Source: JANMQK01 sp031370485 (GTDB lineage: Bacteria; Acidobacteriota; Polarisedimenticolia; Gp22-AA2). From it: a stretch of 14,359 nt of DNA. The DNA lies in contig JANMQK010000405.1 in NCBI GenBank assembly GCA_031370485.1, positions 1-14,359 of the forward strand, written 5' to 3'. Both the position numbers and the translations under genes were made by a program. Shown here one piece after another: positions 5,338 to 13,093 of the stretch (position 1 is its first letter; the number at the start of each line of letters is the position of its first letter). The notes under the pieces are model-generated. The model ran no database searches. It was not told the origin of the DNA and worked only from the letters and a program-made list of their open reading frames with translations.

Positions 5338-7563
5338 ATGGCCGGCATACTCGACTCGCTCAACCCCCGGCAGCGGGAGGCGGTGCAGCACACGGAAGGG
5401 CCGCTTCTCATCGTGGCCGGCGCCGGGTCCGGGAAGACGCGCGTCATCGTCCACCGGCTGGCCTTCATCCTGGCCGAGCGGCTCGCCCCTCCTTCCGAGG
5501 TTGTCGCGGTCACCTTCACCAACAAGGCCGCGGGCGAGATGAAAGAGCGCGTCGAGGCCATGGCGGGCGCCCGCCAGGGCGGGGCCCAGGTCTCGACCTT
5601 CCATTCCTGGTGCCTGAGGCTGCTGCGCGGTGAAGCCGGGCGCCTGGGCTTCCGGCCCGGCTTCCTGGTCTATGACGACGCGGATCAGAGCGCCGTCATC
5701 CGGGAATGCCTGGCCGATCTGCAGATCGACGACCAGTCGTTCACCCCGCGCCTTTTCCGGAACCGGATCAGCGACGCGAAGAACCGCGGGCTCGACCCCG
5801 GAGGGTTCGCCGCGCAGAAGGAAGGCTTCCAGGACGAGCAGGTGGCGAAGGTGTATTCCCTCTACCAGGAGCGGCTTCGGGCGTCGAACGCCATGGACTT
5901 CGACGACCTCGTCGGGCAGGCGCTCGTCCTGCTGCGCGACTACCCGGAGGTGCGCGACCGGGTCTCAGGCTCCGTGCGCTACCTGATGGTGGACGAGTAC
6001 CAGGACACGAACCCGCCGCAGTATCGCCTGATCAAGGATCTGGCCCGGGTCCACGGCAACGTCTGCGCCGTAGGGGACCCCGACCAGTCGATCTACCGCT
6101 TCCGCTTCGCCGACATCCAGAACATCCTTTCCTTCGAGCAGGACTTCCCCGGCACCCGCACCATCAAGCTGGAGCAGAACTACCGCTCGACCGGGAACAT
6201 CCTCGAGGCGGCGACCACGGTCGTCCGACACAACCGCAACCGCATCGACAAGGAGCTCTGGTGCGAGGCGGCGGAAGGAGAGCCGATCGAGCTGATCGTC
6301 ACGGCGGACGAGCGTCACGAGGCCGAGCAGATCCTGATGCGCGTGGCGGGGCTGCGGCGCGATCACGGGCTCGACGAGATGGCCATCCTGTACCGCACCA
6401 ACGCCCAGTCGCGCGCGCTCGAGGAAGCGCTGGCGCGCGACGGCGTCCCCTACGTCGTCGTGGGTGGCACGCGCTTCTACGATCGCAAGGAGATCAAGGA
6501 CATGCTCGCCTACGTCCGCGCGATCGTGAACCCCCGGGACGACGTCAGCCTGCGCCGCATCGTCAACGTGCCGGCCCGCGACATCGGCAAGACGACCCTC
6601 GATGCCGTGCTCGACGTCGCCCGCCGCGAGGCCGTCCCCTTCGAGGAGGCGATCCGGCGGACCCTGGTGGCCTCGCTCGTGGGGGCGAGGCCGGCGCGCG
6701 CCCTGAAGGGGTTTCTCGATCTCATGGAGGGCCTGCGCACGGAGGCGGCCGCCGAGCAGCCCAGCCGGCTGATCGCGGCAATTGTCCGACGCACGGCCTT
6801 CGAGGCTTATCTCCAGGCCACTTCAGCCGGGGACGCCGCCGCGCGCCTGGAGAACCTCGAGCAGCTGGTCACCGCCGTGTCGGCCTATGACGGGCTCGAG
6901 GACGGGCTGCAGTCGTTTCTCGACCGCACCGCTCTCCTATCGGAGACCGAGAACGTGCAGGGAAGCACCGGGATCAGCCTCATGACCCTGCACTCGGCGA
7001 AGGGGCTCGAGTTCCCGGTCGTGTTCATCGCGGGGCTCGAGGAGGACCTTTTCCCCCACGGCCGATCGGTGGAGGAGCACGACGGGCTCGAGGAGGAGAG
7101 GCGGCTCTTCTACGTAGGCATGACACGCGCCAAAAAGCGCCTCATCCTGACGCGGGCCCTCGCGCGCCGTGTCTTCGGCGAGCCCCGGCCGGCGGAGCCG
7201 TCGCGCTTCCTGCGCGAGATTCCCCCGCGGCTCCTGCGCGAGCGCATCGCCGACGACCCCTACGCCTCGCGCGCCCGGGGGGGCGCCTTCAGGGCCGCCC
7301 GCGGCGGCGGAGGCCGCCCGGCGCAGGGGGACCCCGCGCGATCCGTCGGCCGCTGGGCCGAAGTGGACGCGCCGCCCTCCGGCGCCGATGAGACGCCTCC
7401 CGGCCCCTACACGCTCGGCTGCAAGGTGCACCATCCCGAGTACGGCGTGGGCACGGTGATCGGAGTGGAAGGGCGCGGCGAGACGCAGAAGCTCACGGTG
7501 TCCTTCTCGATCCACGGGTCGAAGAAGTTTCTGCCGCGCTACGCGCACCTGGAGAAGATCTGA
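5338..7563 (+). CDS. uvrD: UvrD/PcrA-family superfamily 1A DNA helicase
   Basis: This family uses ATP to translocate 3' to 5' on single-stranded DNA, acting in repair, replication restart and RNA polymerase removal. The 741-residue length is typical. Motifs in order: Walker A AGAGSGKT (27-34), Ia VTFTNKAAGEM (58-68), Ib STFHSWCLRLLR (86-97), II VDEYQDTN (218-225), III VGDPDQSIYRFRFAD (245-259), IV LEQNYRST (278-285), V SLMTLHSAKGLEFPVVF (547-563) and VI EERRLFYVGMTRAKKRL (586-602). A flexible Gly/Arg/Pro-rich linker (about 640-690) leads to a Tudor-like C-terminal domain (GCKVHHPEYGVGTVIGV, 694-710) like the RNA polymerase-binding end of PcrA. Motif III reads FRFAD where WRGAD or similar is usual. 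The stop codon overlaps the next start by one base. Whether it is the true PcrA/UvrD ortholog or a paralog cannot be decided here. Confidence 0.94.
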   Translation: MAGILDSLNPRQREAVQHTEGPLLIVAGAGSGKTRVIVHRLAFILAERLAPPSEVVAVTFTNKAAGEMKERVEAMAGARQGGAQVSTFHSWCLRLLRGEAGRLGFRPGFLVYDDADQSAVIRECLADLQIDDQSFTPRLFRNRISDAKNRGLDPGGFAAQKEGFQDEQVAKVYSLYQERLRASNAMDFDDLVGQALVLLRDYPEVRDRVSGSVRYLMVDEYQDTNPPQYRLIKDLARVHGNVCAVGDPDQSIYRFRFADIQNILSFEQDFPGTRTIKLEQNYRSTGNILEAATTVVRHNRNRIDKELWCEAAEGEPIELIVTADERHEAEQILMRVAGLRRDHGLDEMAILYRTNAQSRALEEALARDGVPYVVVGGTRFYDRKEIKDMLAYVRAIVNPRDDVSLRRIVNVPARDIGKTTLDAVLDVARREAVPFEEAIRRTLVASLVGARPARALKGFLDLMEGLRTEAAAEQPSRLIAAIVRRTAFEAYLQATSAGDAAARLENLEQLVTAVSAYDGLEDGLQSFLDRTALLSETENVQGSTGISLMTLHSAKGLEFPVVFIAGLEEDLFPHGRSVEEHDGLEEERRLFYVGMTRAKKRLILTRALARRVFGEPRPAEPSRFLREIPPRLLRERIADDPYASRARGGAFRAARGGGGRPAQGDPARSVGRWAEVDAPPSGADETPPGPYTLGCKVHHPEYGVGTVIGVEGRGETQKLTVSFSIHGSKKFLPRYAHLEKI

Positions 7564-9179
7564 TGCGGCGCGCCTTGCGTCAGGGCTTCGCCCTGGCCGC
7601 GAGCCTCCTGGCCGCGGGAGGCCTGGCCGCGACGGGCCCCGGCGCGGGCGCTCCCGCGGCCGCCGAGCGGTCGACACGCGAGCTCTTGAGCTCGGGTGCC
7701 GTCGCCATCGAGGAGGGGAACTACTCCAGGGCGCTGGCGCGGTTCCGCGAGGCCGCGGAGATTGATCCCCGTCTCGGCGAGGCGCAGTTCGGCATCGGGC
7801 TCGCCGCGCTCGGCTCCCGCGATCGCAAGACCGCCGAGAAGGCCTTCCGGCGGGCCGGCGAGCTCGCTCCCGCCGCTCCCGAGAGCCGCTACGCGCTCGG
7901 GATCACACGCTTTCTCTACGACGGCCCGAAGTCGGCGGACGCGGACCTGCAGGCGGCCGTCTCGGATCGCTACTTCCTGGAGGCGCGCTACGCCCTGGGC
8001 ATCGTCGCAGCGGTGCGAGGCGATCTGCCGGAGGCGGCCGTGGACCTGCGCGAGGCCCTGCGGCTCGACAACGGTCACGCGTCGTCGCACTACCAGCTGG
8101 GGGCGGTCCTGGCCCGCACCGGCGACCTCGACGGGGCGCTCCATGAATTGTCGCGCGCCATGACCCTGGCCCCGGGGATGTCCGACGCGCGGCTGGATGA
8201 TGCATTCGTGTTCGCCGCGCGCGCGGCCGGCCCGGGGGACCGGCCCGACCGGCCCGGCCCCACCGGAGGCTCCTTCGGGATGCCCCTCCCGGTATTGCGT
8301 CCTCTCATCACCTGGCCCTTCCGCCGCGCTTCCGGAGGCGCCCTGCCGGTCGAGATCCCCGACTGGTACCTTCAGTACTACATGGCGCTGCAGCTCGAGG
8401 ACGCCGGGAACTGGCGGGGCACGGTCGACCTGCTGGAACGGGCCCTCAAGTCCAAGGACCGCTCCGAGCGGCAGGCGATCGTCGGCGGCCGCCTGGCCGA
8501 CTATTCTCCGCACCTTCACCTGGCGGAGGCCTACCATCAGCTCGGGAAGTTCCGGGAGGCCTTCCTGCACCTGGGCATCGCGAAGAACGAAGGGAATGCC
8601 TCACCCGAGGCCCTCGGCGCCCTGAGCGTGCTGATCCAGAAGGACAGGCTGCGTCCCCGCATCGTGCTGCAATCCCTTCCCGACCACACCACCGAAGAAA
8701 CGGTTTCGATACGCGGGGTCGTCATCTCCGACGAGGCGGCCCAGAAGGTCGAGGTGGCGGGCAAGCAGGCGGTGCTTCGCCCGGCGAGCGCGGCGGACAC
8801 CGCGGCGATTCTCGGAGAGCAGGACGCGCCCTCGTCGCGGGATGGGACGCAGAACACCCTGTTCGAGGTGCCCGATTTCCGTCTGGGTCTGGGCTCTAAC
8901 CTGCTCCCCGTCCGTCCTTCGTTCCGCAACCCGGCCCGTGACGGCGACCTGGTCGAGGTGCGGGTCGTGCGCCTCCCTCCCCCCTCGACGACGCCCAAGG
9001 CAGCGCCCCCCCCGGCCGAGCGGCCCAAGACAGCCGGGGCCGCGGCCAGGCCGGCCCAGGCAAAGCCGGGGACCAGGCCGAAACCGGGGATCCCGCCCAA
9101 GCCGGAGAGGCCGCCACAGGGCGCGCCGAAGAAGCCCCCCGTGCCCACGCCCCCCCCGCCTGGCGAGGCGCGGCCATGA
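7563..9179 (+). CDS. Secreted TPR protein with beta-sandwich-like segment and Pro/Lys-rich tail
   Basis: The 538-residue protein begins with an arginine-led signal peptide (MRRALRQGFALAASLLAAGG, then an Ala-rich cleavage region to about residue 34), so it is probably periplasmic. TPR units are visible at about 38-71, 72-105, 137-170 and 171-204, with further TPR-like helices at about 268-340. Residues about 366-470 contain VSIRGVVISDEAAQKVEVAG (381-400), resembling the start of an Ig-like, glucodextranase-B-type beta-sandwich. The last 65 residues are a Pro/Lys/Ala tail with repeated KP and PP. Its ATG overlaps the helicase stop by one base, and its own stop overlaps the next start (ATGA), implying coupled translation. 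A scaffold or assembly role in the envelope is inferred from the repeats only; no enzyme motif was seen. Confidence 0.75.
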   Translation: MRRALRQGFALAASLLAAGGLAATGPGAGAPAAAERSTRELLSSGAVAIEEGNYSRALARFREAAEIDPRLGEAQFGIGLAALGSRDRKTAEKAFRRAGELAPAAPESRYALGITRFLYDGPKSADADLQAAVSDRYFLEARYALGIVAAVRGDLPEAAVDLREALRLDNGHASSHYQLGAVLARTGDLDGALHELSRAMTLAPGMSDARLDDAFVFAARAAGPGDRPDRPGPTGGSFGMPLPVLRPLITWPFRRASGGALPVEIPDWYLQYYMALQLEDAGNWRGTVDLLERALKSKDRSERQAIVGGRLADYSPHLHLAEAYHQLGKFREAFLHLGIAKNEGNASPEALGALSVLIQKDRLRPRIVLQSLPDHTTEETVSIRGVVISDEAAQKVEVAGKQAVLRPASAADTAAILGEQDAPSSRDGTQNTLFEVPDFRLGLGSNLLPVRPSFRNPARDGDLVEVRVVRLPPPSTTPKAAPPPAERPKTAGAAARPAQAKPGTRPKPGIPPKPERPPQGAPKKPPVPTPPPPGEARP

Positions 9180-10279
9180 TGGTGCCACTCGTCCGTGGCG
9201 TGCCGACTTTTGGATCGGCCCTGCTCGACGGTGGCGCGGACGGGGGTGCCCTGCCGCGCCGCCGCATCGGAACCACCCTGGTGATGTCGATTGCGGTGCA
9301 TGGGTTGCTTGTGGTCGGCCTCCTGGTCCTGTCGCTCCTGACGGTCGACAGGCTCCCGGCCCCCCCCATCGTCATCCGCTTCCTGGCGTCCGCTCCGCCC
9401 CCCCCGCGGATCGTGCCGCCGCGGGAGGCGCGCATCCTCCCGCAGCCTCCGCCATTCGTGCCGAAGAAAAGGCTCCCCTCGTCGATCCCTGCCTTCGTCC
9501 TCCCACCGGTGCCCCCGGAGCCTCCCCCGCGCAGACCCGATCCCCCTCCGCTCGCGGTCGAGCCCGAGCCGGCGCCAATCCGGGTGGCGCGCAGCGAGCC
9601 GCAGCTCCAGGTGCGGGATGTGGCGCCCGAAGCGCCGCGCGACGTCGTTCCCAGGATCAACTCCGTGGACGCGGCCCCGGCGCTCGCGGCGGGGACCGGC
9701 CCGGAGCCCGAGCTGGAATACCTCGTGCCCGGGAAGGCCCGGCCGCGCGGCCCCGGCGGCGGGCCCGCCGGCCGCGGCGACGGCCTGCCCCCCGTCCCCG
9801 GAAGCGACCCAACCTATGGAGTCCGCCCGGGAGGGGGCCGGGGCTCGGGCGGGTTCCCGGCCGGCGCCTCCCTCGGCGCCGAGGGTTCCTTCACGACCCC
9901 GGGACTGGCCTCCTTCCTGGGCCACAAGTACGGGGTCGTTCTGGTGGAAGCGACGCGCCTCGGCCAGAGGACGAACGACGGGCCGCGCTACAGCATGCTG
10001 CTTCCGATGTTGAGCGAGGCTTACCGCGCTCTTCCCTTCCGGGGACGCCGCCGCGCACCGCAGGGGGACGCCGTGGAGAGCGTGCAGGTCGATCGGGACG
10101 CCATCGCGATCCGCTACAGGGACGGCACGCTGCACGTTCTCGTGCCGACCTCGGACGGCCTCGTAGCGCTTTACGTTTCGGCGGATCGCCGCGGCGCCTC
10201 CGTGCGGAGCAAAGTCGAGGAGGCCGAGCGGGCGCTCTCCGCTTTGCAGCGCATCGGTCTCACGGGAGTCACCGGATGA
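9176..10279 (+). CDS. TonB-like N-terminal anchor with Pro-rich stalk and unknown C-terminal domain
   Basis: The 367-residue protein has a basic cytoplasmic segment (RRR at 28-30) and one membrane helix (about 31-56), then a periplasmic Pro-rich stretch (61-140) and a Gly-rich linker (about 190-240). The helix reads VMSIAVHGLLVVGLLVLSLL; S38 and H42 have the same four-residue spacing as the essential Ser and His of the TonB anchor, which contact ExbB/ExbD. The LPAPP just after the helix also resembles TonB. The C-terminal 130 residues (GSFTTPGLASFLGHKYGVVL onward) do not resemble the TonB receptor-binding domain: no YP...A or SSG...lD patterns are seen. Start ATG 9176 (or 9179) overlaps the previous stop as ATGA. 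A proton-motive-force-linked role would need ExbB/ExbD, absent here. Alternatively it is a simple membrane tether. Confidence 0.75.
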   Translation: MMVPLVRGVPTFGSALLDGGADGGALPRRRIGTTLVMSIAVHGLLVVGLLVLSLLTVDRLPAPPIVIRFLASAPPPPRIVPPREARILPQPPPFVPKKRLPSSIPAFVLPPVPPEPPPRRPDPPPLAVEPEPAPIRVARSEPQLQVRDVAPEAPRDVVPRINSVDAAPALAAGTGPEPELEYLVPGKARPRGPGGGPAGRGDGLPPVPGSDPTYGVRPGGGRGSGGFPAGASLGAEGSFTTPGLASFLGHKYGVVLVEATRLGQRTNDGPRYSMLLPMLSEAYRALPFRGRRRAPQGDAVESVQVDRDAIAIRYRDGTLHVLVPTSDGLVALYVSADRRGASVRSKVEEAERALSALQRIGLTGVTG

Positions 10280-11619
10280 GCGGAGGTCATGGGATGGATG
10301 ACATTCGCGGGGCGGGGCGCATTCTTCTTCCGATCGTGGCGCTGGCCCTGTGCGTCGCGGCGGCGGCGCATGCTACGGCATCTCCCACGCCGGCCCCCGC
10401 GGCCGACGCCGTCGTCCGGGACGCCGTGGCGGACGATCTCGTGGCGCTCAGGAACGAAGCGATCGCGGCCTACAACGCCCAGGACTACGCCAGGGCGGCG
10501 AAGGTCGCGTCGCGGTACATCGAGGAGGCCGCGGCGGGACGGCGCACCGGGCGGGAGGTCGCGGCGGTCTCGTTCATCCTCGGCCACTCGCGATTCGAAA
10601 CCCACCTGAAAGAGGGCAGCCCGTACCCCGGCGACCTGCGCGCGCAGGTCGCGCAGCCTCTCGAGGAGAGCCTGCGCGTCCTGCAGGACGACCCGGCGTT
10701 CAAGAACATGCTGCTCGCCCACGTCTACCACGAGCTCTGGACGGGCGGCGGACGGCGCGACCCCGAGGACGAAGCGCGCGCCCACTGGTACCTGCTCAAG
10801 TCGATCCTGGTCCGCGAGAACGAAGTCCACGACCGGCCGAAGGACGGCCCCGAGTACGAGCTATTCGCCCGGCACCTATTGTTCTACCTCGAGCGCTGTC
10901 TCGACCTGGCGCGGGACTCCGCGGGCGCCGGGGTCTACCTTCAGCGGATCCGGAGCGCCGCCCCCTGGGGATTCGCGACCGCCTACGATGCCCGCTTCTG
11001 GCAGATCTACGACCTCACCTATTTCGACGACGGCAACATGAGAGCCGCGGCTGTGTGGCAGCGCGGGCTCGACGCCATGCGGGACCCGAAGGCCGACCCG
11101 AACGAGGTGGTGTCGATCTTCTCGCGGGCCGCCGACCTGACACGCAGCCGCCGGGACCGCGCGGAAGTCTATCGACAGGCCGCCGACTTCGTTTCGACGT
11201 TCGACGAGCCGGAACGCCGGGCCCAGGCCGCCGATTTCGCGCGCCGCGCCTACGACCTGAACCCCGGCGACCCGGCGATCTGCCGGCAGCTCGGGTCGGC
11301 GCTACACGTGCTGTCGTACGGGTCCTACGCCTCGGGGCGCTTTCAGCAGGCCCTCAAGGAGGCGCAGGACGCGGTCGGCTTCGAATGGGAAGGGATGGAG
11401 GTCGCGTTCTTCGACCTGTCCCGCGCGGCCGCCGAGATGGGACACGAGACCGAGGCCCTGACCCACGGCGAGCGCGCCTACCGGATGGCCCGGGACCGGT
11501 CGAGCGGCAGCGCCCTTCAGCCCTTCGCCCAGAATTACATCAACATCCTGCGGCAGTTCGGCCAGGGGGGCCTGGCCGATCGGGTCAGGCAGGAAGCCGC
11601 CGGGCTGGGGGTGCGGTGA
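10276..11619 (+). CDS. Secreted TPR-like alpha-helical protein
   Basis: From the ATG at 10276 the product is 447 residues. The signal peptide hydrophobic core is ILLPIVALALCVAAAAHATA (16-35), so export to the periplasm is expected. The rest is almost all helical with TPR-like units, clearest at about 52-86 (ALRNEAIAAYNAQDYARAAK) and 296-400 (ADFARRAYDLNPGDPAICRQ and following). The middle has Trp/Tyr-rich stretches (YHELWTGGG, 151-159; FWQIYDLTYFDDGN, 241-254) outside a strict TPR pattern. The start at 10276 overlaps the previous stop (ATGA) and has GGGAG at 10264-10268. A second in-frame ATG at 10294 has a better ribosome binding site, GGAGG at 10282-10286, and would shorten the protein by six residues without losing the signal peptide. 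No enzymatic motif was recognised. It is the third of four coupled envelope genes. Confidence 0.75.
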   Translation: MSGGHGMDDIRGAGRILLPIVALALCVAAAAHATASPTPAPAADAVVRDAVADDLVALRNEAIAAYNAQDYARAAKVASRYIEEAAAGRRTGREVAAVSFILGHSRFETHLKEGSPYPGDLRAQVAQPLEESLRVLQDDPAFKNMLLAHVYHELWTGGGRRDPEDEARAHWYLLKSILVRENEVHDRPKDGPEYELFARHLLFYLERCLDLARDSAGAGVYLQRIRSAAPWGFATAYDARFWQIYDLTYFDDGNMRAAAVWQRGLDAMRDPKADPNEVVSIFSRAADLTRSRRDRAEVYRQAADFVSTFDEPERRAQAADFARRAYDLNPGDPAICRQLGSALHVLSYGSYASGRFQQALKEAQDAVGFEWEGMEVAFFDLSRAAAEMGHETEALTHGERAYRMARDRSSGSALQPFAQNYINILRQFGQGGLADRVRQEAAGLGVR

Positions 11620-12743
11620 TGCGCCCCCTTCGCACGCCGCCCCGATCCGCGCCCACGCGGCTCGTCCCCGGACTCGCCGTCGCATTGGCCCTCGGCCTCG
11701 CAGCGACGCCCTGCCTGGCGCCGCGCCTTCGCGCCGAGGAGACCGCGACGGACGTTTTGCGTATGGCGGCGCGCTACTCTGATTTGCTTCGCGATTCGGT
11801 GGCCATCCTGGGACGCGGCCCCGATCCCGCGGCCATCTGGGCGACGCTCTATGACGCCCGGCGCGCCGTGGCGGAGGTCGATCGCCTCGCGGCCAACGCC
11901 TCGATCTTCCAGGCGACACCGCATGATCGCGAGCGGTTGCAGGCCATGGCCGCGGAGGCGCATCTCTACCTGGCCCTCTTCGAGACCCACGGCCTGGAGT
12001 TCGAGCGCTCCCGGCAGGAGATCGCCCGGGCTCGCTCGCTGTCCGATCACGTGGAGAACCCCGGCTTCCGCACCCCCTGGGTGTCGTTGCAGAGCGGCGA
12101 GATCGGGCATGGCCTGGTCACGTCCTATCACCTGCTCTCGCTCGCTGAGTTCGAGGCGGCGCTCGGCTCGATCTGGTACCGGGCCCGCCCCGTCCCGTTC
12201 GAGTTCCACGGCCTCAACACGCAGGAGATGCTCCTCGTCTCCCTGAGCCGCGCCTACCCCGCGAGCCCCGGGAGTCTCGACGATCGGCTGCTCTCTCTCG
12301 GGACGCGGATCCTCCGGGAGGGCCTCGACGCCGGGAAGAACTCCTTCACCGTCCCCCTGCCGCCCGGTCTCTACCGCCTCCAAGGCCGGCCGGGCGCCGA
12401 GCTCGACCGCTCCTTCATCGTGCCCGAGGTGAGCGACGTCGACGCGGTCGTCGTCGACCGGGCCCGCTTCGAGATGAAAGTGGATCCCAGGCCGGGGCCG
12501 CGCGGGCCGCGCTTCTTTCTCAACGGGGTCGAGGTCAGGGACCTGACCACGATGCCGTATGGCGTTTACCGCGTGAAGGTCGACGAAGATCTCTACCCCG
12601 CCGCCCCCCAGGTCGTACGGTTCATCCTGGGGGAGGGCCTCTCCGACAAGACCCGCACCGCTTGGACCGTCTACGTCCCCGCCGGCGGCTCGTACCTGTT
12701 CCAGATGAAACGCGCCCCGTTCGGCCAGCGCCTGCGCCGGTAG
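11619..12743 (+). CDS. Secreted protein of unknown function with beta-rich C-terminal half
   Basis: The 374-residue product has an Arg-containing N-terminus and a hydrophobic segment (LVPGLAVALALGLAATPCLA, 15-34) with likely signal peptidase I cleavage after LRA (37-39). The cysteine at 32 is preceded by ATP, which is not a proper lipobox. Residues about 43-235 look helical (for example AEAHLYLALFETHGLEFERS, 112-131). From about 240 the sequence turns beta-like: FTVPLPPGLYRLQGRPGAEL (243-262) resembles small PEGA or carboxypeptidase-regulatory-type modules, and a second strand-rich stretch covers 282-365. Its ATG overlaps the preceding stop by one base, making it the last gene of the coupled series. 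I do not recognise the family. The beta half might bind a surface polymer or a partner, but nothing in the sequence proves this. Confidence 0.7.
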   Translation: MRPLRTPPRSAPTRLVPGLAVALALGLAATPCLAPRLRAEETATDVLRMAARYSDLLRDSVAILGRGPDPAAIWATLYDARRAVAEVDRLAANASIFQATPHDRERLQAMAAEAHLYLALFETHGLEFERSRQEIARARSLSDHVENPGFRTPWVSLQSGEIGHGLVTSYHLLSLAEFEAALGSIWYRARPVPFEFHGLNTQEMLLVSLSRAYPASPGSLDDRLLSLGTRILREGLDAGKNSFTVPLPPGLYRLQGRPGAELDRSFIVPEVSDVDAVVVDRARFEMKVDPRPGPRGPRFFLNGVEVRDLTTMPYGVYRVKVDEDLYPAAPQVVRFILGEGLSDKTRTAWTVYVPAGGSYLFQMKRAPFGQRLRR

Positions 12744-12860
12744 CGCCCCGCCGGCCGCCGCGCGTCTGCCGGCCGTCGCCCGCTGACCAGATCCCGCACG
12801 TTTTCCGGTGTGCAAGTGGACACCCCCCTCGCGGGCCCTTCGAGGCTCGCTTAAGCGCCT

Positions 12861-12932
12861 GAAACCGCGGCAGTAGCCCCCGCGTGTCCTGATTGTGTCT
12901 TCAAGCGTGTGGAGAAACCGCACAGAAACCGC
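12861..12932 (+). repeat. Three direct copies of GAAACCGC in helical phase
   Basis: GAAACCGC occurs at 12861-12868, 12914-12921 and 12925-12932. The start-to-start distances are 53 and 11 bases, close to five turns and one turn of B-DNA, so all three copies would face the same side of the helix. This is the pattern expected of a cooperative activator or repressor site. The regulator is unknown. Confidence 0.45.
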
Positions 12933-13083
12933 CCTGCGAAGCCGTCGGAGCGTCGAATCCCTGACTTCAACGAAACCCTTGCGGCGCAACGAGTTCAGCG
13001 GAATCAACCACCCGGCGACCGGTGGCAGGCGACTTGCTCTTACCTGGCCGAGCCCGTTGCCCCCAAGGGCCGGCGGGAAAAAC

Positions 13084-13088
13084 GGAGG
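13084..13088 (+). promoter_or_regulatory. Shine-Dalgarno site of the subtilase gene
   Basis: GGAGG lies five bases before the ATG at 13094 and fixes the start just ahead of a classic signal peptide. This is one of the clearest ribosome binding sites in the window, in contrast to the likely leaderless glmS and helicase genes. Confidence 0.7.
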
Positions 13089-13093
13089 CGTTA

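Larger units (their letters stand above)
12744..13093 (+). other. 350-bp non-coding control region before the subtilase gene
   Basis: No convincing gene is present. A GCCGGC inverted repeat (12750-12755 / 12768-12773) just after the preceding stop could form a small hairpin. A perfect palindrome CGCTTAAGCG lies at 12848-12857. Three direct copies of GAAACCGC follow, and TTGCGGCGCAA (12979-12989) is another short inverted repeat. No clear -35/-10 pair was found. The length and repeat content suggest that the protease gene has its own promoter and regulation. Confidence 0.5.

Noticed and set aside
3388..5604. 738-codon open frame on the minus strand opposite glmS and the helicase start
   Set aside because: It spans two well-supported plus-strand genes and reads as Asp/Arg/Leu/Gly-rich shadow sequence with no domain pattern.
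8842..10275. 5' part of a 925-codon frame running into the second TPR gene
   Set aside because: The first 478 codons overlap two real genes in another frame and are Arg/Pro-rich noise. The true start is at 10276 or 10294, where a signal peptide begins.
10350..11618. 5' part of a 797-codon frame running into the last envelope gene
   Set aside because: It is a shadow of the second TPR gene; the real protein begins at 11619 with a signal peptide.
11650..11740. Lipoprotein signal on the last envelope protein (Cys at residue 32)
   Set aside because: The residues before the cysteine are A-T-P, which does not fit a lipobox. Cleavage at LRA by signal peptidase I is more likely.
12894..13010. Possible cyclic-dinucleotide (GEMM-type) riboswitch before the subtilase
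   Set aside because: Fragments such as CACAG, AAACC and GCGAAGCC recall the motif, but the spacing is too short and the required paired arms could not be drawn. A covariance-model search would be decisive.
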